NCBI GenBank assembly: GCA_964576075.1
Contig: CAZNTX010000005.1
Coordinates: 38,319-102,318, forward strand
Direction: 5' to 3'
Source of the DNA: Thermohalobaculum sp964576075
GTDB taxonomy: Bacteria > Pseudomonadota > Alphaproteobacteria > Rhodobacterales > Rhodobacteraceae
Length of the DNA: 64,000 nucleotides
Shown here: positions 17,944 to 26,995 of the stretch, one piece after another
Layout of the letters: every line of letters starts with the position of its first letter
Numbering within the stretch: the stretch's first letter is position 1
Notes under the pieces: model-generated
What the model was told of the DNA's origin: nothing
Databases searched by the model: none
What the model saw: the letters and a program-made list of their open reading frames with translations, nothing else
Position numbers and translations under genes: made by a program

Positions 17944-18536
17944 GCCCGCTCCCGCTTGCGCTTGGCGATCTTCGAGGTGACGACGGCGGCGCGCTCGCGG
18001 TCGCCGAGGGCGATGGAGATGCGGCGGATATTCGCCTCCGCCCCCGGGATCAGCACCTTCTCGAAGAGGTTGACGCGCTGCGCGGTCTTGGCGAGCGCGG
18101 CCTCGAGGAGGGCCAGCCGGCGCTCGGCGACGCGCTGCTCTGCGGCGAGGCGCAGCGCCGCCTCGGCGCGGCGGGCCACCGCATCGACCCAATGCGGCCG
18201 GGTCATCGCTCCGTAGGCGGCGCGCTCGATCTCCACGCCCGCGAGCTCGGGCAGATCGACGCCGACGAGGTTGCGGGTGACGGTGCGCACCCGTGCCAGC
18301 CGCACGAGGCCCGTGAGGTCCACCGTGCGGTCGGCGAGCATCGGGATCTCGGCGCCCGCGCTCTCGAGCGCCGCCCGCCGTGCCTCGGCGATCTCCTCGA
18401 TGCGCGCGGCGGCTCGGGCGCGGGCCTGCATCAGGCTCTTGCGCTTCAGATCGAGGGCCGGGAGATAGCGGCGGTAGCGCGCGAGATCGCGGCGTTCGCG
18501 GGCGAGGCGGGCCTTGCTGAGCTGCAGCCGCGCCAT
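17940..18536 (-). CDS. ntpD: V/A-type ATPase subunit D (central stalk)
   Basis: 198 aa, two long helices that pair as a coiled coil (functional analogue of F-ATPase gamma). The N-terminus LQLSKARLARERRDLARYRR and the C-terminal helix RRLALLEAALAKTAQRVNLF with VLIPG are family hallmarks. It starts 4 bases after subunit B and is coupled by ATGA to subunit I. The usual separate subunit F that caps D is not found in this operon. Confidence 0.88.
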   Translation of the reverse strand: MARLQLSKARLARERRDLARYRRYLPALDLKRKSLMQARARAAARIEEIAEARRAALESAGAEIPMLADRTVDLTGLVRLARVRTVTRNLVGVDLPELAGVEIERAAYGAMTRPHWVDAVARRAEAALRLAAEQRVAERRLALLEAALAKTAQRVNLFEKVLIPGAEANIRRISIALGDRERAAVVTSKIAKRKRERA

Positions 18537-18540
18537 CGCC

Positions 18541-19887
18541 TCAGCCCTCCCGCTCCGGCCAGTAGCGCTCGACGAGAGTGCGCTTCATCAGAAGCTCCTC
18601 CTTCTCGAAGCACTCCGCCATCGTCCGCCAGCCGAGATCGAGCGCCGCCTCGAGGGGCATCGACACCTCGATGTCCATGAAGCGCTCGCGGAACAGCTCG
18701 CCGAAGCGCAGCGCCCGGCGGTCGTAGTCGGAGAGCTCGAAAGCCATGTCGCGCTTCTGCCGGGCGTCGCGGGCCTCGGCGTAGAAGCGGACCATGGTCG
18801 TCATCACCGCCCCGTGGTCCTCGCGCGTCTCCTTGCCGATGACGTGCTGCTTGAGGCGGGAGAGCGAGCCGAAGGGGTCGATCACGCCGGAATGGAGGTA
18901 GAACTGCCCCTCGGTGATGTAGCCCGTGTTGTCCGGCACCGGATGGGTGACGTCGCCCCCCGGCATGGTGGTGACGGTGAGGATGGTCACCGAACCCGCG
19001 CCGGCGAAATCGGCGGCCTTCTCGTAGCGCCGGGCGAGCTGGGAGTAGAGATCGCCGAGATAGCCGCGATTGGAGGGCACCCGCTCCATCGAGAGGCCGA
19101 CCTCCTTGAGCGCGTCGGCATAGGCGGTCATGTCGGTCAGCAGCACGAGCACGCGCTTGCTCTCCTCCACGGCGAAGCGCTCGGCCACGGCGAGCGCCAT
19201 GTCGGGCACGAGCAGGCGCTCGACGATCGGGTCGGAGGCCTGGTTGACCACCATCACCGTCCGCGCGAAGACGCCGGCCTCCTCGAAGGCGGTGCGGAAG
19301 GTCCAATAGTCGTCGAACAGGAGCCCGAGCCCGCCGAAGACCACGATATCGGCGTCCGCCTGGATGCCGACGCGGGCGAGCAGGCGGTTGTAGGGCTCGC
19401 CCGAGACCGAGAAGATCGGGATCTTCTGGCTCTCCACCAGGCAGTTGAAGACGTCGATCATCGGCACGTCGGTGCGGATCATCTGCGAGGCGAGGCGCCG
19501 GCGCGCCGGGTTGGCCGAGGGGCCGCCGACGGGGATGCGCGGCTCCGCGTCGAGGGGCGGGCCGCCGTCGACCGCGCGCCCGTCGCCGCCGAGAACGCGC
19601 CCGAGCAGGGTCTCGGAGAAGGGCACGTCGGGCGGGCGGCCGAGGAAGCGCACCTGCGCGCGGGTGGTGAGCCCGGTCGCGCCCGCGAAGACCTGGAGCG
19701 AGGCCGCGCCCGCCCGGAGATCGACCACCTGCGCGAGATGCCCCCGCCCCTCGCCGTCGACCACCTCGGCGAGATCGCCGAAGGCCGGGGCGGCGGCGCG
19801 CCCGGCCGCGCCCTCGGGCAGCGCCACCTCCAGGATGTCGCCGAGGATCGACAGCACGCGCGTATGGAAAAGAACGGTCTCGGTCAT
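18541..19887 (-). CDS. ntpB: V/A-type ATPase subunit B (regulatory)
   Basis: 448 aa, the non-catalytic partner of A in the hexameric head. Seen: SVSGEPYNRLLARVGIQADA in place of a functional P-loop, and VLVLLTDMTAYADALKEVG, PSNRGYLGDLYSQLARRYEK and GSVTILTVTTMPGGDVTHPVP in canonical order. The ATG at 19887 (MTETVLFHT) fits the family; 19 extra upstream residues do not. It is the first gene of the operon, so the 263 bases upstream should hold the promoter. Confidence 0.95.
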   Translation of the reverse strand: MTETVLFHTRVLSILGDILEVALPEGAAGRAAAPAFGDLAEVVDGEGRGHLAQVVDLRAGAASLQVFAGATGLTTRAQVRFLGRPPDVPFSETLLGRVLGGDGRAVDGGPPLDAEPRIPVGGPSANPARRRLASQMIRTDVPMIDVFNCLVESQKIPIFSVSGEPYNRLLARVGIQADADIVVFGGLGLLFDDYWTFRTAFEEAGVFARTVMVVNQASDPIVERLLVPDMALAVAERFAVEESKRVLVLLTDMTAYADALKEVGLSMERVPSNRGYLGDLYSQLARRYEKAADFAGAGSVTILTVTTMPGGDVTHPVPDNTGYITEGQFYLHSGVIDPFGSLSRLKQHVIGKETREDHGAVMTTMVRFYAEARDARQKRDMAFELSDYDRRALRFGELFRERFMDIEVSMPLEAALDLGWRTMAECFEKEELLMKRTLVERYWPEREG

Positions 19888-20150
19888 CGGCCCGGTGCCC
19901 GACCCTCGCGATTGTGGCGGCGGTTTCGCGGTGCGGTCTCGCACCTGCGAAGAGTTGTCGCCGAGCCCGGGTCCCCCGGAAAGCGCGCGCCTCGCCGCGC
20001 GGCGAGCGGCCGCGGCCGGAGGCGCTCGACAGGGCGCGCCGATTCGATCCGGTCCGGCCAGTCGCCGCAGCCCGGCCCGGTGTCGCCCGGATCGGCCGAG
20101 CCGGGAGCAGGTGCGACCCGGCTGCGCGCCGCCTCCCGGGCGGCCGACGC
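19888..20150. other. intergenic region, probable V-ATPase operon promoter
   Basis: 263 bases between the AMP-ligase stop and subunit B, both leftward. I see no convincing ORF. The stretch is slightly less GC-rich near 19910-19960, as expected of a promoter, but I could not find a clear -35/-10 pair, FNR box or riboswitch. Confidence 0.4.
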
Positions 20151-21683
20151 TCAGCCCGGCTCCTCAGAGAGGCGGCGGCGGAGCTCCGTCTTCAGGACCT
20201 TGCCGTAGTTGTTCTTCGGCAGCGCCTCGAGGATGCGATAGGCCTTGGGGCGCTTGAAGCGGGCGATGCGGGCGAGGCAGTGGCGGTCGAGCGCCGCCGG
20301 ATCGAGGCTGCGGCCCGGCCGGGGGGTGACGAAGGCCACGACCTCCTCGCCCCAGTCGGGATGCGGCCGGCCGACGACGGCGACCTCGTGGATGTCCGCA
20401 TGCTCGAGCAGCGCCTCCTCCACCTCGCGGGGATAGATGTTGGTGCCGCCGGAGATGACGACGTCCTTCGAGCGGTCCTGCAGCGTGACGAAGCCCTCGG
20501 CGTCCATCGTCCCTATGTCGCCGGTCCGCAGCCAGCCGTCGCGGAGCGCCTCGGCGGTGGCCGCCGGATTGCGCCAGTAGCCGGGCATGACGGCCGCGCC
20601 CTGCACCAGGATCTCTCCCGTCTCGCCGCAGGGCAGCTCGCGGCCCTCCGGATCGGCGATGCGCACCCGGACGCAGGACTGCGCGGTGCCCACCGAGGCG
20701 AGGCGGGCGCGCCAGCGCGGGTGGCTCCTGTCGGCGACCAGATCGCGGGAGAGGGCGGTGATCGTCATCGGGCTCTCCCCCTGCCCGTAGATCTGCACGA
20801 AGCGCGGCCCCATCACCTCGACCGCCTCGACGATGTCGGCGAGATACATCGGCCCGCCGCCATAGACCACGGTGCGCAGGCCCTCCCCGGTCCGCCCGGT
20901 GGCGCGGGCGCGGTCGACGAGGCGCTTGACCATGGTGGGCGCGGCGAACATCGAGACGGGGCCGATCTCGGGGGCGAGGGCGAGGATCTCCTCGGCGTCG
21001 AACCCGCCGGAGGCCGGGACCGCATGGCGCGCGCCGCGGAGCACGTGCATGAAGTTGTAGAGCCCCGCGCCGTGTGACATTGGCGCGGCATAGAGCGCCG
21101 CGTCGCCCGGCTCCACCGGGTCGACGTCGACGAAATAGCAATAGGTCATCGCCTGGATGTTGGCCGAGGTAATCCGCACGCCCTTCGGCTTGCCGGTGGT
21201 CCCGGAGGTGTAGAAGAGCCAGAGCATCGTCTCCCCGGTCATCGGCGCGGGCGCCGCGAGCGGGTCCCCGGCGGCGAGCGCGGCGAACTCCGCCTCGCCG
21301 GCCGCGATCTGCGCCTCGAGCCCCGGCGGGGCATGGGCCGCGAGCGCCTCGGCGAGATCGGGCGAGACGACGGCGAGACGGGCGCCCGCGTCCTCGAGGA
21401 TCCAGGCCGCCTCGCGCGGGTGGAGCTTGGCGTTGATAGGGACCGCCGCCGCCCCCGCCGCCCAGACGCCGTAGAGCGCCTCGAGATACTCGGTCCGGTT
21501 CGTCATGAAGAGGGCGACGCGGTCCCCGCGGCGAATGCCGTGGCGCCCCGCGAGCCCGGCCCCGATGGCGAAGGCGCGCCGGGCGAACTCGGCATAGTCG
21601 GCCTCGAGCCGCGTCCCCGTCAGGAGCGCCGGCGCCTGCGGGACCCGGAGCGCGGTGCGCCGCAGCCACTCCGCGGGGTTCAC
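20151..21683 (-). CDS. acyl-CoA synthetase (AMP-forming ligase)
   Basis: 510 aa ANL-superfamily enzyme activating a carboxylic acid via acyl-adenylate to acyl-CoA. Motifs: the phosphate loop YTSGTTGKPKG, GQGESPMTI (aromatic/acyl pocket region), GWLRTGDIG, DRSKDVVISGGTNIYPREVE and the C-terminal PKNNYGKVLKTELR containing the catalytic lysine. The GTG at 21683 is taken because GGGAGGGGG lies upstream and the protein starts there like its family. The substrate is not evident; a medium or long fatty acid or an aryl acid are options. There is no membrane segment. It could prime the nearby lipid-making genes, but nothing in the sequence shows it. Confidence 0.85.
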   Translation of the reverse strand: MNPAEWLRRTALRVPQAPALLTGTRLEADYAEFARRAFAIGAGLAGRHGIRRGDRVALFMTNRTEYLEALYGVWAAGAAAVPINAKLHPREAAWILEDAGARLAVVSPDLAEALAAHAPPGLEAQIAAGEAEFAALAAGDPLAAPAPMTGETMLWLFYTSGTTGKPKGVRITSANIQAMTYCYFVDVDPVEPGDAALYAAPMSHGAGLYNFMHVLRGARHAVPASGGFDAEEILALAPEIGPVSMFAAPTMVKRLVDRARATGRTGEGLRTVVYGGGPMYLADIVEAVEVMGPRFVQIYGQGESPMTITALSRDLVADRSHPRWRARLASVGTAQSCVRVRIADPEGRELPCGETGEILVQGAAVMPGYWRNPAATAEALRDGWLRTGDIGTMDAEGFVTLQDRSKDVVISGGTNIYPREVEEALLEHADIHEVAVVGRPHPDWGEEVVAFVTPRPGRSLDPAALDRHCLARIARFKRPKAYRILEALPKNNYGKVLKTELRRRLSEEPG

Positions 21684-21817
21684 GGCGCCCCCTCCCGCAG
21701 CGCCGTCCGCCTCGGGCCTGGGGTGCGGCGCGCACTCGGCCGGTCCATCGCGTCTCCTCCTCTCGCACGCCCGCGAGCCTACGCTGCCGGTTCCGCCGAG
21801 GCCAAGGGGGGGCGGGG

Positions 21818-22870
21818 CTAGCCGCCCTCGGCGAGCCAGGCCTCGAAGCGGCGGCGGCGGAGCGCCTCGGTGTTGGCATACCACGCGCTGTCGCGCAGGA
21901 GCGCGCGGCGGCCGTGGCCCGGAGCGTTCGGCAGATAGACGCGCATCGGCACGCCGGTCTCGGGGTTGCGCCCGATCCGATCGAAGGCCGAGCGCCGGGC
22001 CGGGCCGTAGGGGATGCGCTCGGCGAGGCGCGCCATGGTCTCCGGCCGTGCCGCATGCGCGAGGAAGGCCTCCGCCGCCTCCGGCGCATCGGTCCCGGCC
22101 GGGACGGCCCAGACCTCGACGCCGACGATCCGCCCGTCCCAGACCACGGCGATCTCGGCGCCCTCGCGCGCGGCCGCCTCGAAGAAGCGCCCGTTGAACC
22201 CGGCCGCCATCGCCGCGCGGCCTTCGACGAGCATCGCGGCCGGCTCGGCGGGGTCGGTCCACCAGAGGATCTGCTCGCGGATCGTGCCGAGGCGACGGAG
22301 CGCGAGGCGCAACCCCCGGTCGGTGCTGAGCAGCCCGTGGACCTGCGCCGGCGGCACCCCTTCGGCCATCAGCGCCCATTCGAGAATGCCGTCGGGGCTC
22401 TTCTGAATCGCGCGGCGCCCCGGGAAGCGCGCGATGTCGAAGAAATGCTCGATCCGCGAGGGCTTCTCGCCGGGGAAGGCGCGCTCGTCATAGGCCACCA
22501 CCCGGGCATAGACGTTCTGCGGGATGGCGCAGCGGCTCGGCGCGACGGGCGAGAAGTCCGACAGCGCCGCGCGGCCGAGGAGCGCCGCCGGGTCGAGCGC
22601 GCGCAGATGCCCTGCGGCGCAGGCGCGCCGGGCCTGATCGGCGAGCATGTCGACCACGTCCCAGCCCTCGGCATCGGCGCGCCGGGCGAGGTCCTCGGCG
22701 GTGCCGTCGTAGCGGACCAGCGCGACCTCGAGCCCGGTCTCCGCCTCGAAGGGCGCGACGACGGCCGCCCGCTGCGCCGCCTCGTAGGCCCCGCCCCAGC
22801 TCGCGACCGTCAGATCCGCGGCGCCGGCGGGCAGGGCCAGAAGGGCGAGGATCGCGCTAGACCGCCGCAT
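21818..22870 (-). CDS. periplasmic solute-binding protein, polyamine/PotD-like
   Basis: 350 aa. A short signal peptide (residues 1-17, cleaved after PAGAA) is followed by LTVASWGGAYEAAQRAAVVA, the N-terminal signature of class II extracellular binding proteins such as PotD/PotF relatives. WDVVDMLADQ and a C-terminal IGRNPETGVPMRVYLPNAPG are also seen. The start overlaps the end of the clc gene by 14 bases. No ABC permease or ATPase genes accompany it, so it is either an orphan serving another transporter or a sensor-type binding protein. The ligand is unknown. Confidence 0.75.
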   Translation of the reverse strand: MRRSSAILALLALPAGAADLTVASWGGAYEAAQRAAVVAPFEAETGLEVALVRYDGTAEDLARRADAEGWDVVDMLADQARRACAAGHLRALDPAALLGRAALSDFSPVAPSRCAIPQNVYARVVAYDERAFPGEKPSRIEHFFDIARFPGRRAIQKSPDGILEWALMAEGVPPAQVHGLLSTDRGLRLALRRLGTIREQILWWTDPAEPAAMLVEGRAAMAAGFNGRFFEAAAREGAEIAVVWDGRIVGVEVWAVPAGTDAPEAAEAFLAHAARPETMARLAERIPYGPARRSAFDRIGRNPETGVPMRVYLPNAPGHGRRALLRDSAWYANTEALRRRRFEAWLAEGG

Positions 22871-24590
22871 TCTCCTCCCTCCGCAACCGCTCGGACTCGT
22901 CGAGCCAGGCCGCCACCACGTCGCCCTCGGACACGGCGCCGAGAAAGCGCCCGGTGGCGCGCTCGACGACGGGGACCGCGTCGCCCACGAAGCCGCGCAG
23001 GCGCTCCATCGCGCCGGCCACGTCGGTCGCCTCGTCGAAGACCAGCGGCGCGGGGGCGGCGGCGGCGCCGACGGTCTCGGCCTCCGGTCCCGCGCCGGGG
23101 GCATAGATGCCGAGGAACCGGCCCGCCGCGTCGGTCACGAAGGCCTGCCGCCAGCCCCGTTCGGCCAGCCGCGCCGCCACCGCCGCGGGCGTCTCCGAGG
23201 CGCAGGCCCGCACCGCCGCCTCGCCCATCAGCGCGACCACCGGCATCGCGGCCAGGCGCGCCCGCTCCCGCCCGCGCGAGAGATCGACCCCCCGCTCGGC
23301 GAGCTGCACGTCGAACAGCGAGCGGCCGAAGAGCCGGTGCGAGACGAGATTGGAGAACACCACCGCCACCATCGCCGCGATGGTCACGTCGTAGCTGCGC
23401 GTCAGTTCGAACACGATCAGGATGCAGGTCAGCGGCGCGCCGATCACCGCGCTCGCGAAGGCCATCATGCCGCAGATCGCGTAGACCTCGACCCCGGAGG
23501 CCGCGAGCCCGCCGAGATCGCCCGCGAGCGTCCAGAACAGCGCCCCCGTCAGGCTGCCGAGAAGGAGCGCCGGGCTGAACACGCCCCCCGAGAAGCCGGC
23601 CCCGATACAGAGCGCCGTCAGCGCGAGCTTGGCGAGGATCAGCACGACGAGCTCGCCCCGCGCGAAGGCCCCCTCGATGGTCGCGAAGCGCAGCGTCTCG
23701 GTGCCGATGCCGAGGACGTCCGGCAAGGCCAGCGCGGTCAGCCCCACGGCGAGCCCCGCGAGCGCCGGGCGCAGCTCCGCCCGCCCGACCAGGCGCGCGA
23801 GCGCCGGCCCGGTCCGCAGCACGAGCGCCATGAAGCCGACCACCGCGAGCGCCACCAAGAGGCCGAGCACCGCGAAGAGGGCGAATTCGTGCCCCGCCGC
23901 GACGCCTGCGAAGTCGATCAGGAAGAGCGCGGGGCGGTCGAACACGACATTGGCGATCACGTAGCCCGTCGCCGAGGCGACGGTGACCGGCGCGAAGGCC
24001 TGGGTGGCGTAGTGGCGCAGCACCACCTCATGGGCGAAAACGAGCCCCGCGATCGGCGCGTTGAAGGCCGTCGCGATCGACGCCGCCACGCCGCAGCTGA
24101 CAGCGATGGCCGCGAGATTGGGCACCCACCGCTCCAGCCTGCGGGCGGCGCCCCCGATCAGCGCCCCGAGATAGACCATCGGCCCGTATTGCCCGACGGA
24201 GGCGCCGACCCCGAGCGAGAGCGCCGCCGTCGCCGTGGAGACGAGGCCGGAGCGGGTGTCGGGCAGCGCCTCGCGGACCTGCACCGCGCGGATCACGTCC
24301 GGCGGGCCGAGCGGCCGCCCGGCCGGGGAGAGCCGACGGTGCATCAGCCCGACGGCGAGGCCGCCGAGGCTCGGGACCAGCAGCGTCGCCGCGGCGACGA
24401 GGGCGGGCGCGGCCTCCCACTGCACCCGCGCCTTGGGGTCGACGAGGAGGAGCCGGTTGAGCGCGCCCACGATCTCGACAAGCGCGATGGCGGCGAAGGA
24501 GGCGAGCGTCCCGACGACCAGGGCGGCCCCTATGAGGACGACCACCCGGACCGCCTGGCCCGCCGCTCGATATCCGCTCTTTGCCCGCAC
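22857..24590 (-). CDS. ClC-family chloride channel with C-terminal CBS domains
   Basis: 577 aa. Residues 15-430 contain the ClC membrane domain (about 10-12 helices inferred); residues 445-565 contain two CBS-like repeats. The selectivity region GGVFSPALLLG is intact. The motif GREGP, carrying the external gating glutamate of ClC exchangers, reads GQYGP with Tyr135 at the glutamate position. Family knowledge says loss of this glutamate turns Cl-/H+ exchange into uncoupled conductance. The start is GTG (24590). The gene is followed by an overlapping solute-binding protein gene. The upstream 272 bases separate it from the capsule locus. Confidence 0.88.
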   Translation of the reverse strand: MRAKSGYRAAGQAVRVVVLIGAALVVGTLASFAAIALVEIVGALNRLLLVDPKARVQWEAAPALVAAATLLVPSLGGLAVGLMHRRLSPAGRPLGPPDVIRAVQVREALPDTRSGLVSTATAALSLGVGASVGQYGPMVYLGALIGGAARRLERWVPNLAAIAVSCGVAASIATAFNAPIAGLVFAHEVVLRHYATQAFAPVTVASATGYVIANVVFDRPALFLIDFAGVAAGHEFALFAVLGLLVALAVVGFMALVLRTGPALARLVGRAELRPALAGLAVGLTALALPDVLGIGTETLRFATIEGAFARGELVVLILAKLALTALCIGAGFSGGVFSPALLLGSLTGALFWTLAGDLGGLAASGVEVYAICGMMAFASAVIGAPLTCILIVFELTRSYDVTIAAMVAVVFSNLVSHRLFGRSLFDVQLAERGVDLSRGRERARLAAMPVVALMGEAAVRACASETPAAVAARLAERGWRQAFVTDAAGRFLGIYAPGAGPEAETVGAAAAPAPLVFDEATDVAGAMERLRGFVGDAVPVVERATGRFLGAVSEGDVVAAWLDESERLRREENAAV

Positions 24591-24862
24591 GGATCCAGTC
24601 TCCGCCCTCCGGAGCCCTGAGACAACCCGCTCCCCGCGGCTTGCCCCGGGCGCGGCGGGTTCCGCAGGGGCTGCGGCCGCGGGGGCCGATCCGGGCTTGA
24701 GCCGGAGGCCGCAGGCCCCGCTCCCGCCCGCATGGGGCGTTGACGGTCTCGGACCGCGCCCCGCGCCTGCCGCGCGCCAAGGCGGCAGGCCCGGTCAGGC
24801 GCGTCGGCCCGCGGCGGCTCCGGACGCGGCGCCGATCCGAGCCGAGCGCCGCCGCCTGAGGA
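24591..24862. other. intergenic region between clc and the capsule locus
   Basis: 272 bases, very GC-rich, with no ORF of plausible composition. It must hold the terminator of the kpsE-like gene and the promoter of clc. I see several short GC-rich dyads but none strong enough to report. Confidence 0.35.
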
Positions 24863-26110
24863 TCAGCGGCGCCGGTCGAGCCGGTGGTCGGCCACCGCGG
24901 CCCAGACCAGGGCGAGGACGGCCCAGGCCGCGGCGAGGCCGAGGAAGGCGAGCAGGGTGAAGCCGAAGCGCTTCGGATGGTCCGACTCCTCGGGGCGCTG
25001 CGGCGGATCGAAGACGTTGAGGAACACGGTCTGGCGCGCGAGGTCGATCTCGGCGTCGATCCGGCGGGTCTGCGCCAGCCCGTAGAGCCGGGCGGCGAAG
25101 CGGCGGCGGATCTCGAGCGCCTCGTAGCGGGCGAGGGCGGCGGCGATGTTGGCATCCGCCGTCGCCTCCGCCGCGAGCCCCTCGCGCAGCCCGGCGAGCT
25201 CGGCCCGCACGCTCTCGAGCCGCGCCTCGAGGGCGCGGGCGCGGGCGGCGTCGGCATCGACCACCGCGCCGAGCACGCGCAGCTCCCCCTCGAGGCGGAT
25301 CCGCTCTGCGGCGAGCTCGGAGAGGAGGCGCAGCCGCTCGGCGCCCTCGCGCTCTGGATCGAGGAGCCCCGCGCTGTCTCGGAACGCGGTGAGCTCGGCG
25401 AGGCTCGCGGCGAGGCGCCGGGCGGCGGCCTCGGCCTCCGCCTCGGCCCGGGCGAGCGCCTCGCGCTTCTGACGTGCCGAGAGCGCGTTGACCAGGGCCT
25501 CGGCAGCGAAGAGCGCGCGCGCGGCGAGGCGGCGGGCATCCTCTGCGCGGAAGGCGCGGAGCTCGAGGGTGACGATGCCGGACGGCCCGTCCACCGCCAC
25601 GCGCAGGCGGTCGCGCCAATGCTCGTAGCGCGCCTCCGCGGTGGCGTCCTCGGGAAGCCTCGTCCAGAAATCCGCCTCGGGGACGCGGTAGAGCGCGGCG
25701 ACGTCGATCTCGCGGGAGAGATCGCGGAGGAGGGCGGGGCTCTCGAGATAGCTCGCCACGACATGGGTGAGCGGGGAGACCTCGCTCATCGCGAGGCCGC
25801 CGCCGATGCGGTCGGGCGCGGTGTCGGCCTCGGCGATGCGGAGGGGGCGCGCGCTGGTCTCGCGCACGGTGAATTGCGCGCGGGCGGTGAACTGGTCCGC
25901 CGCCTCGCGCGCGTAATAGGTGCCGATGGCGGAGACCGGCAGGATCACCAGGGCGAAGAAGGAGAGGATCGCGGCCCAGGGGACCCGGCGCGGCCGCGCG
26001 CGGGGGGGAGCGGGGGTGAGCACCGGCGCCTCGCCCCCGGGGCCGGCAGGGTCCGGGCCGCGCAACTCCGGCGCTCCGGGGGCGAGGCGGATGACCGTCT
26101 CCGCGCTCAT
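24863..26110 (-). CDS. kpsE: capsule export inner-membrane protein (KpsE/RkpR family)
   Basis: 415 aa polysaccharide co-polymerase. Seen: a Pro-rich cytoplasmic N-terminus, TM1 at about 46-65 (ILSFFALVILPVSAIGTYY), then a periplasmic domain opening with the family motif DQFTARAQFTVRE. A long coiled coil follows at about 215-335, and near the C-terminus FDPPQRPEESDHPKR precedes TM2 (about 385-405). KpsE links the ABC exporter KpsMT to the outer-membrane channel KpsD. KpsM and KpsT themselves are not in the window. It is coupled by a four-base overlap to the upstream methyltransferase gene. Confidence 0.85.
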   Translation of the reverse strand: MSAETVIRLAPGAPELRGPDPAGPGGEAPVLTPAPPRARPRRVPWAAILSFFALVILPVSAIGTYYAREAADQFTARAQFTVRETSARPLRIAEADTAPDRIGGGLAMSEVSPLTHVVASYLESPALLRDLSREIDVAALYRVPEADFWTRLPEDATAEARYEHWRDRLRVAVDGPSGIVTLELRAFRAEDARRLAARALFAAEALVNALSARQKREALARAEAEAEAAARRLAASLAELTAFRDSAGLLDPEREGAERLRLLSELAAERIRLEGELRVLGAVVDADAARARALEARLESVRAELAGLREGLAAEATADANIAAALARYEALEIRRRFAARLYGLAQTRRIDAEIDLARQTVFLNVFDPPQRPEESDHPKRFGFTLLAFLGLAAAWAVLALVWAAVADHRLDRRR

Positions 26111-26946
26111 GCCGGGGCACCGGCGCCGGGGCGGACGGCGAGGATGGAGAGCGCCGGACCGCCGGGGGCGCCCGGATCGTCATGCGCCGTCGCGATCTCG
26201 GAGAAGCCGAGCGCGGCGAGCAGGGCGAGCAGGCCGTCGCGCTCCATCCAGGCATGGCGGTCCCGCAGCCCCCCGCAAAAGGCGACGTCGCGCTCCGATC
26301 CCTGATAGCCGCGCTCGTGGAGCTTGAGCGCGACGCCCGCGGCCTCCGCCTCGCGCACCCGCCCGGTGAAGGCGCCGCGGCGGGGGTCGCCCTCCGGCAT
26401 CGCGGCGGCGTCGTGGATATGGGTCCAGAGGAACAGACGGTCGGTTCGGGCGGCGAGGCGCGCGAGCAGGGCGTGCGGCTCGGCGAGGTGGTAGAGGACG
26501 CCGGAGGCGACGACGAGGTCGTAGCGCCCCTCCGCCGAGCCGAGCCCTTGGGCGAAATCGCCGAGATGGAAGCGCGCGCGGTCGAGCCCGAGCAGCTCCT
26601 TGGTGACGAGGCAGCGCAGATATGCGAGGCGGTTGGCCTCGACCGCGTCGATGCGCGCGGCGCCGGCGGCGTGGAGCATGGCGGTGTGCCCGCCGTCGAG
26701 GGGGCCGAGCTCGAGCACGCGCTGCCCGTCGAGGGGGCCGGTGCGCCCGAGGAGCCAGCGGATCCGGTCGTCCTCGGTGAGCGCGAGCGGGCCCGCGACG
26801 GCGCCGGCCTCGACGGGGAGCGCGGTGCGCCAGCCGGGCAGGGCGTCGACCGCGTTCTGCGGGGCGGGTGGCGCGGCGACGTAGCGGTCGAAGACCTCGT
26901 CGGTCGCGCGCGGCTTGGGCGACGCTTTCTGGCGTGCGGTGAACAT
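26107..26946 (-). CDS. class I SAM-dependent methyltransferase
   Basis: 279 aa. Motif I is VLELGPLDGGHTAML (about 80-95), followed by an acidic residue in AVEANRLAYLRCL, FHLGDFAQGL and ASGVLYHLAEPHALL. It has no membrane segment. Similar enzymes are found next to glycosyltransferases in polysaccharide clusters and may methylate sugars, but the target is not visible. It is the first gene of a two-gene leftward unit with kpsE and diverges from the glycosyltransferase 49 bases away. Confidence 0.75.
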   Translation of the reverse strand: MFTARQKASPKPRATDEVFDRYVAAPPAPQNAVDALPGWRTALPVEAGAVAGPLALTEDDRIRWLLGRTGPLDGQRVLELGPLDGGHTAMLHAAGAARIDAVEANRLAYLRCLVTKELLGLDRARFHLGDFAQGLGSAEGRYDLVVASGVLYHLAEPHALLARLAARTDRLFLWTHIHDAAAMPEGDPRRGAFTGRVREAEAAGVALKLHERGYQGSERDVAFCGGLRDRHAWMERDGLLALLAALGFSEIATAHDDPGAPGGPALSILAVRPGAGAPA

Positions 26947-26995
26947 GGGATCAGGTCTCGTCTCTGGGGCGGGCGCGGGGCCGGGAGGGCCGGGG

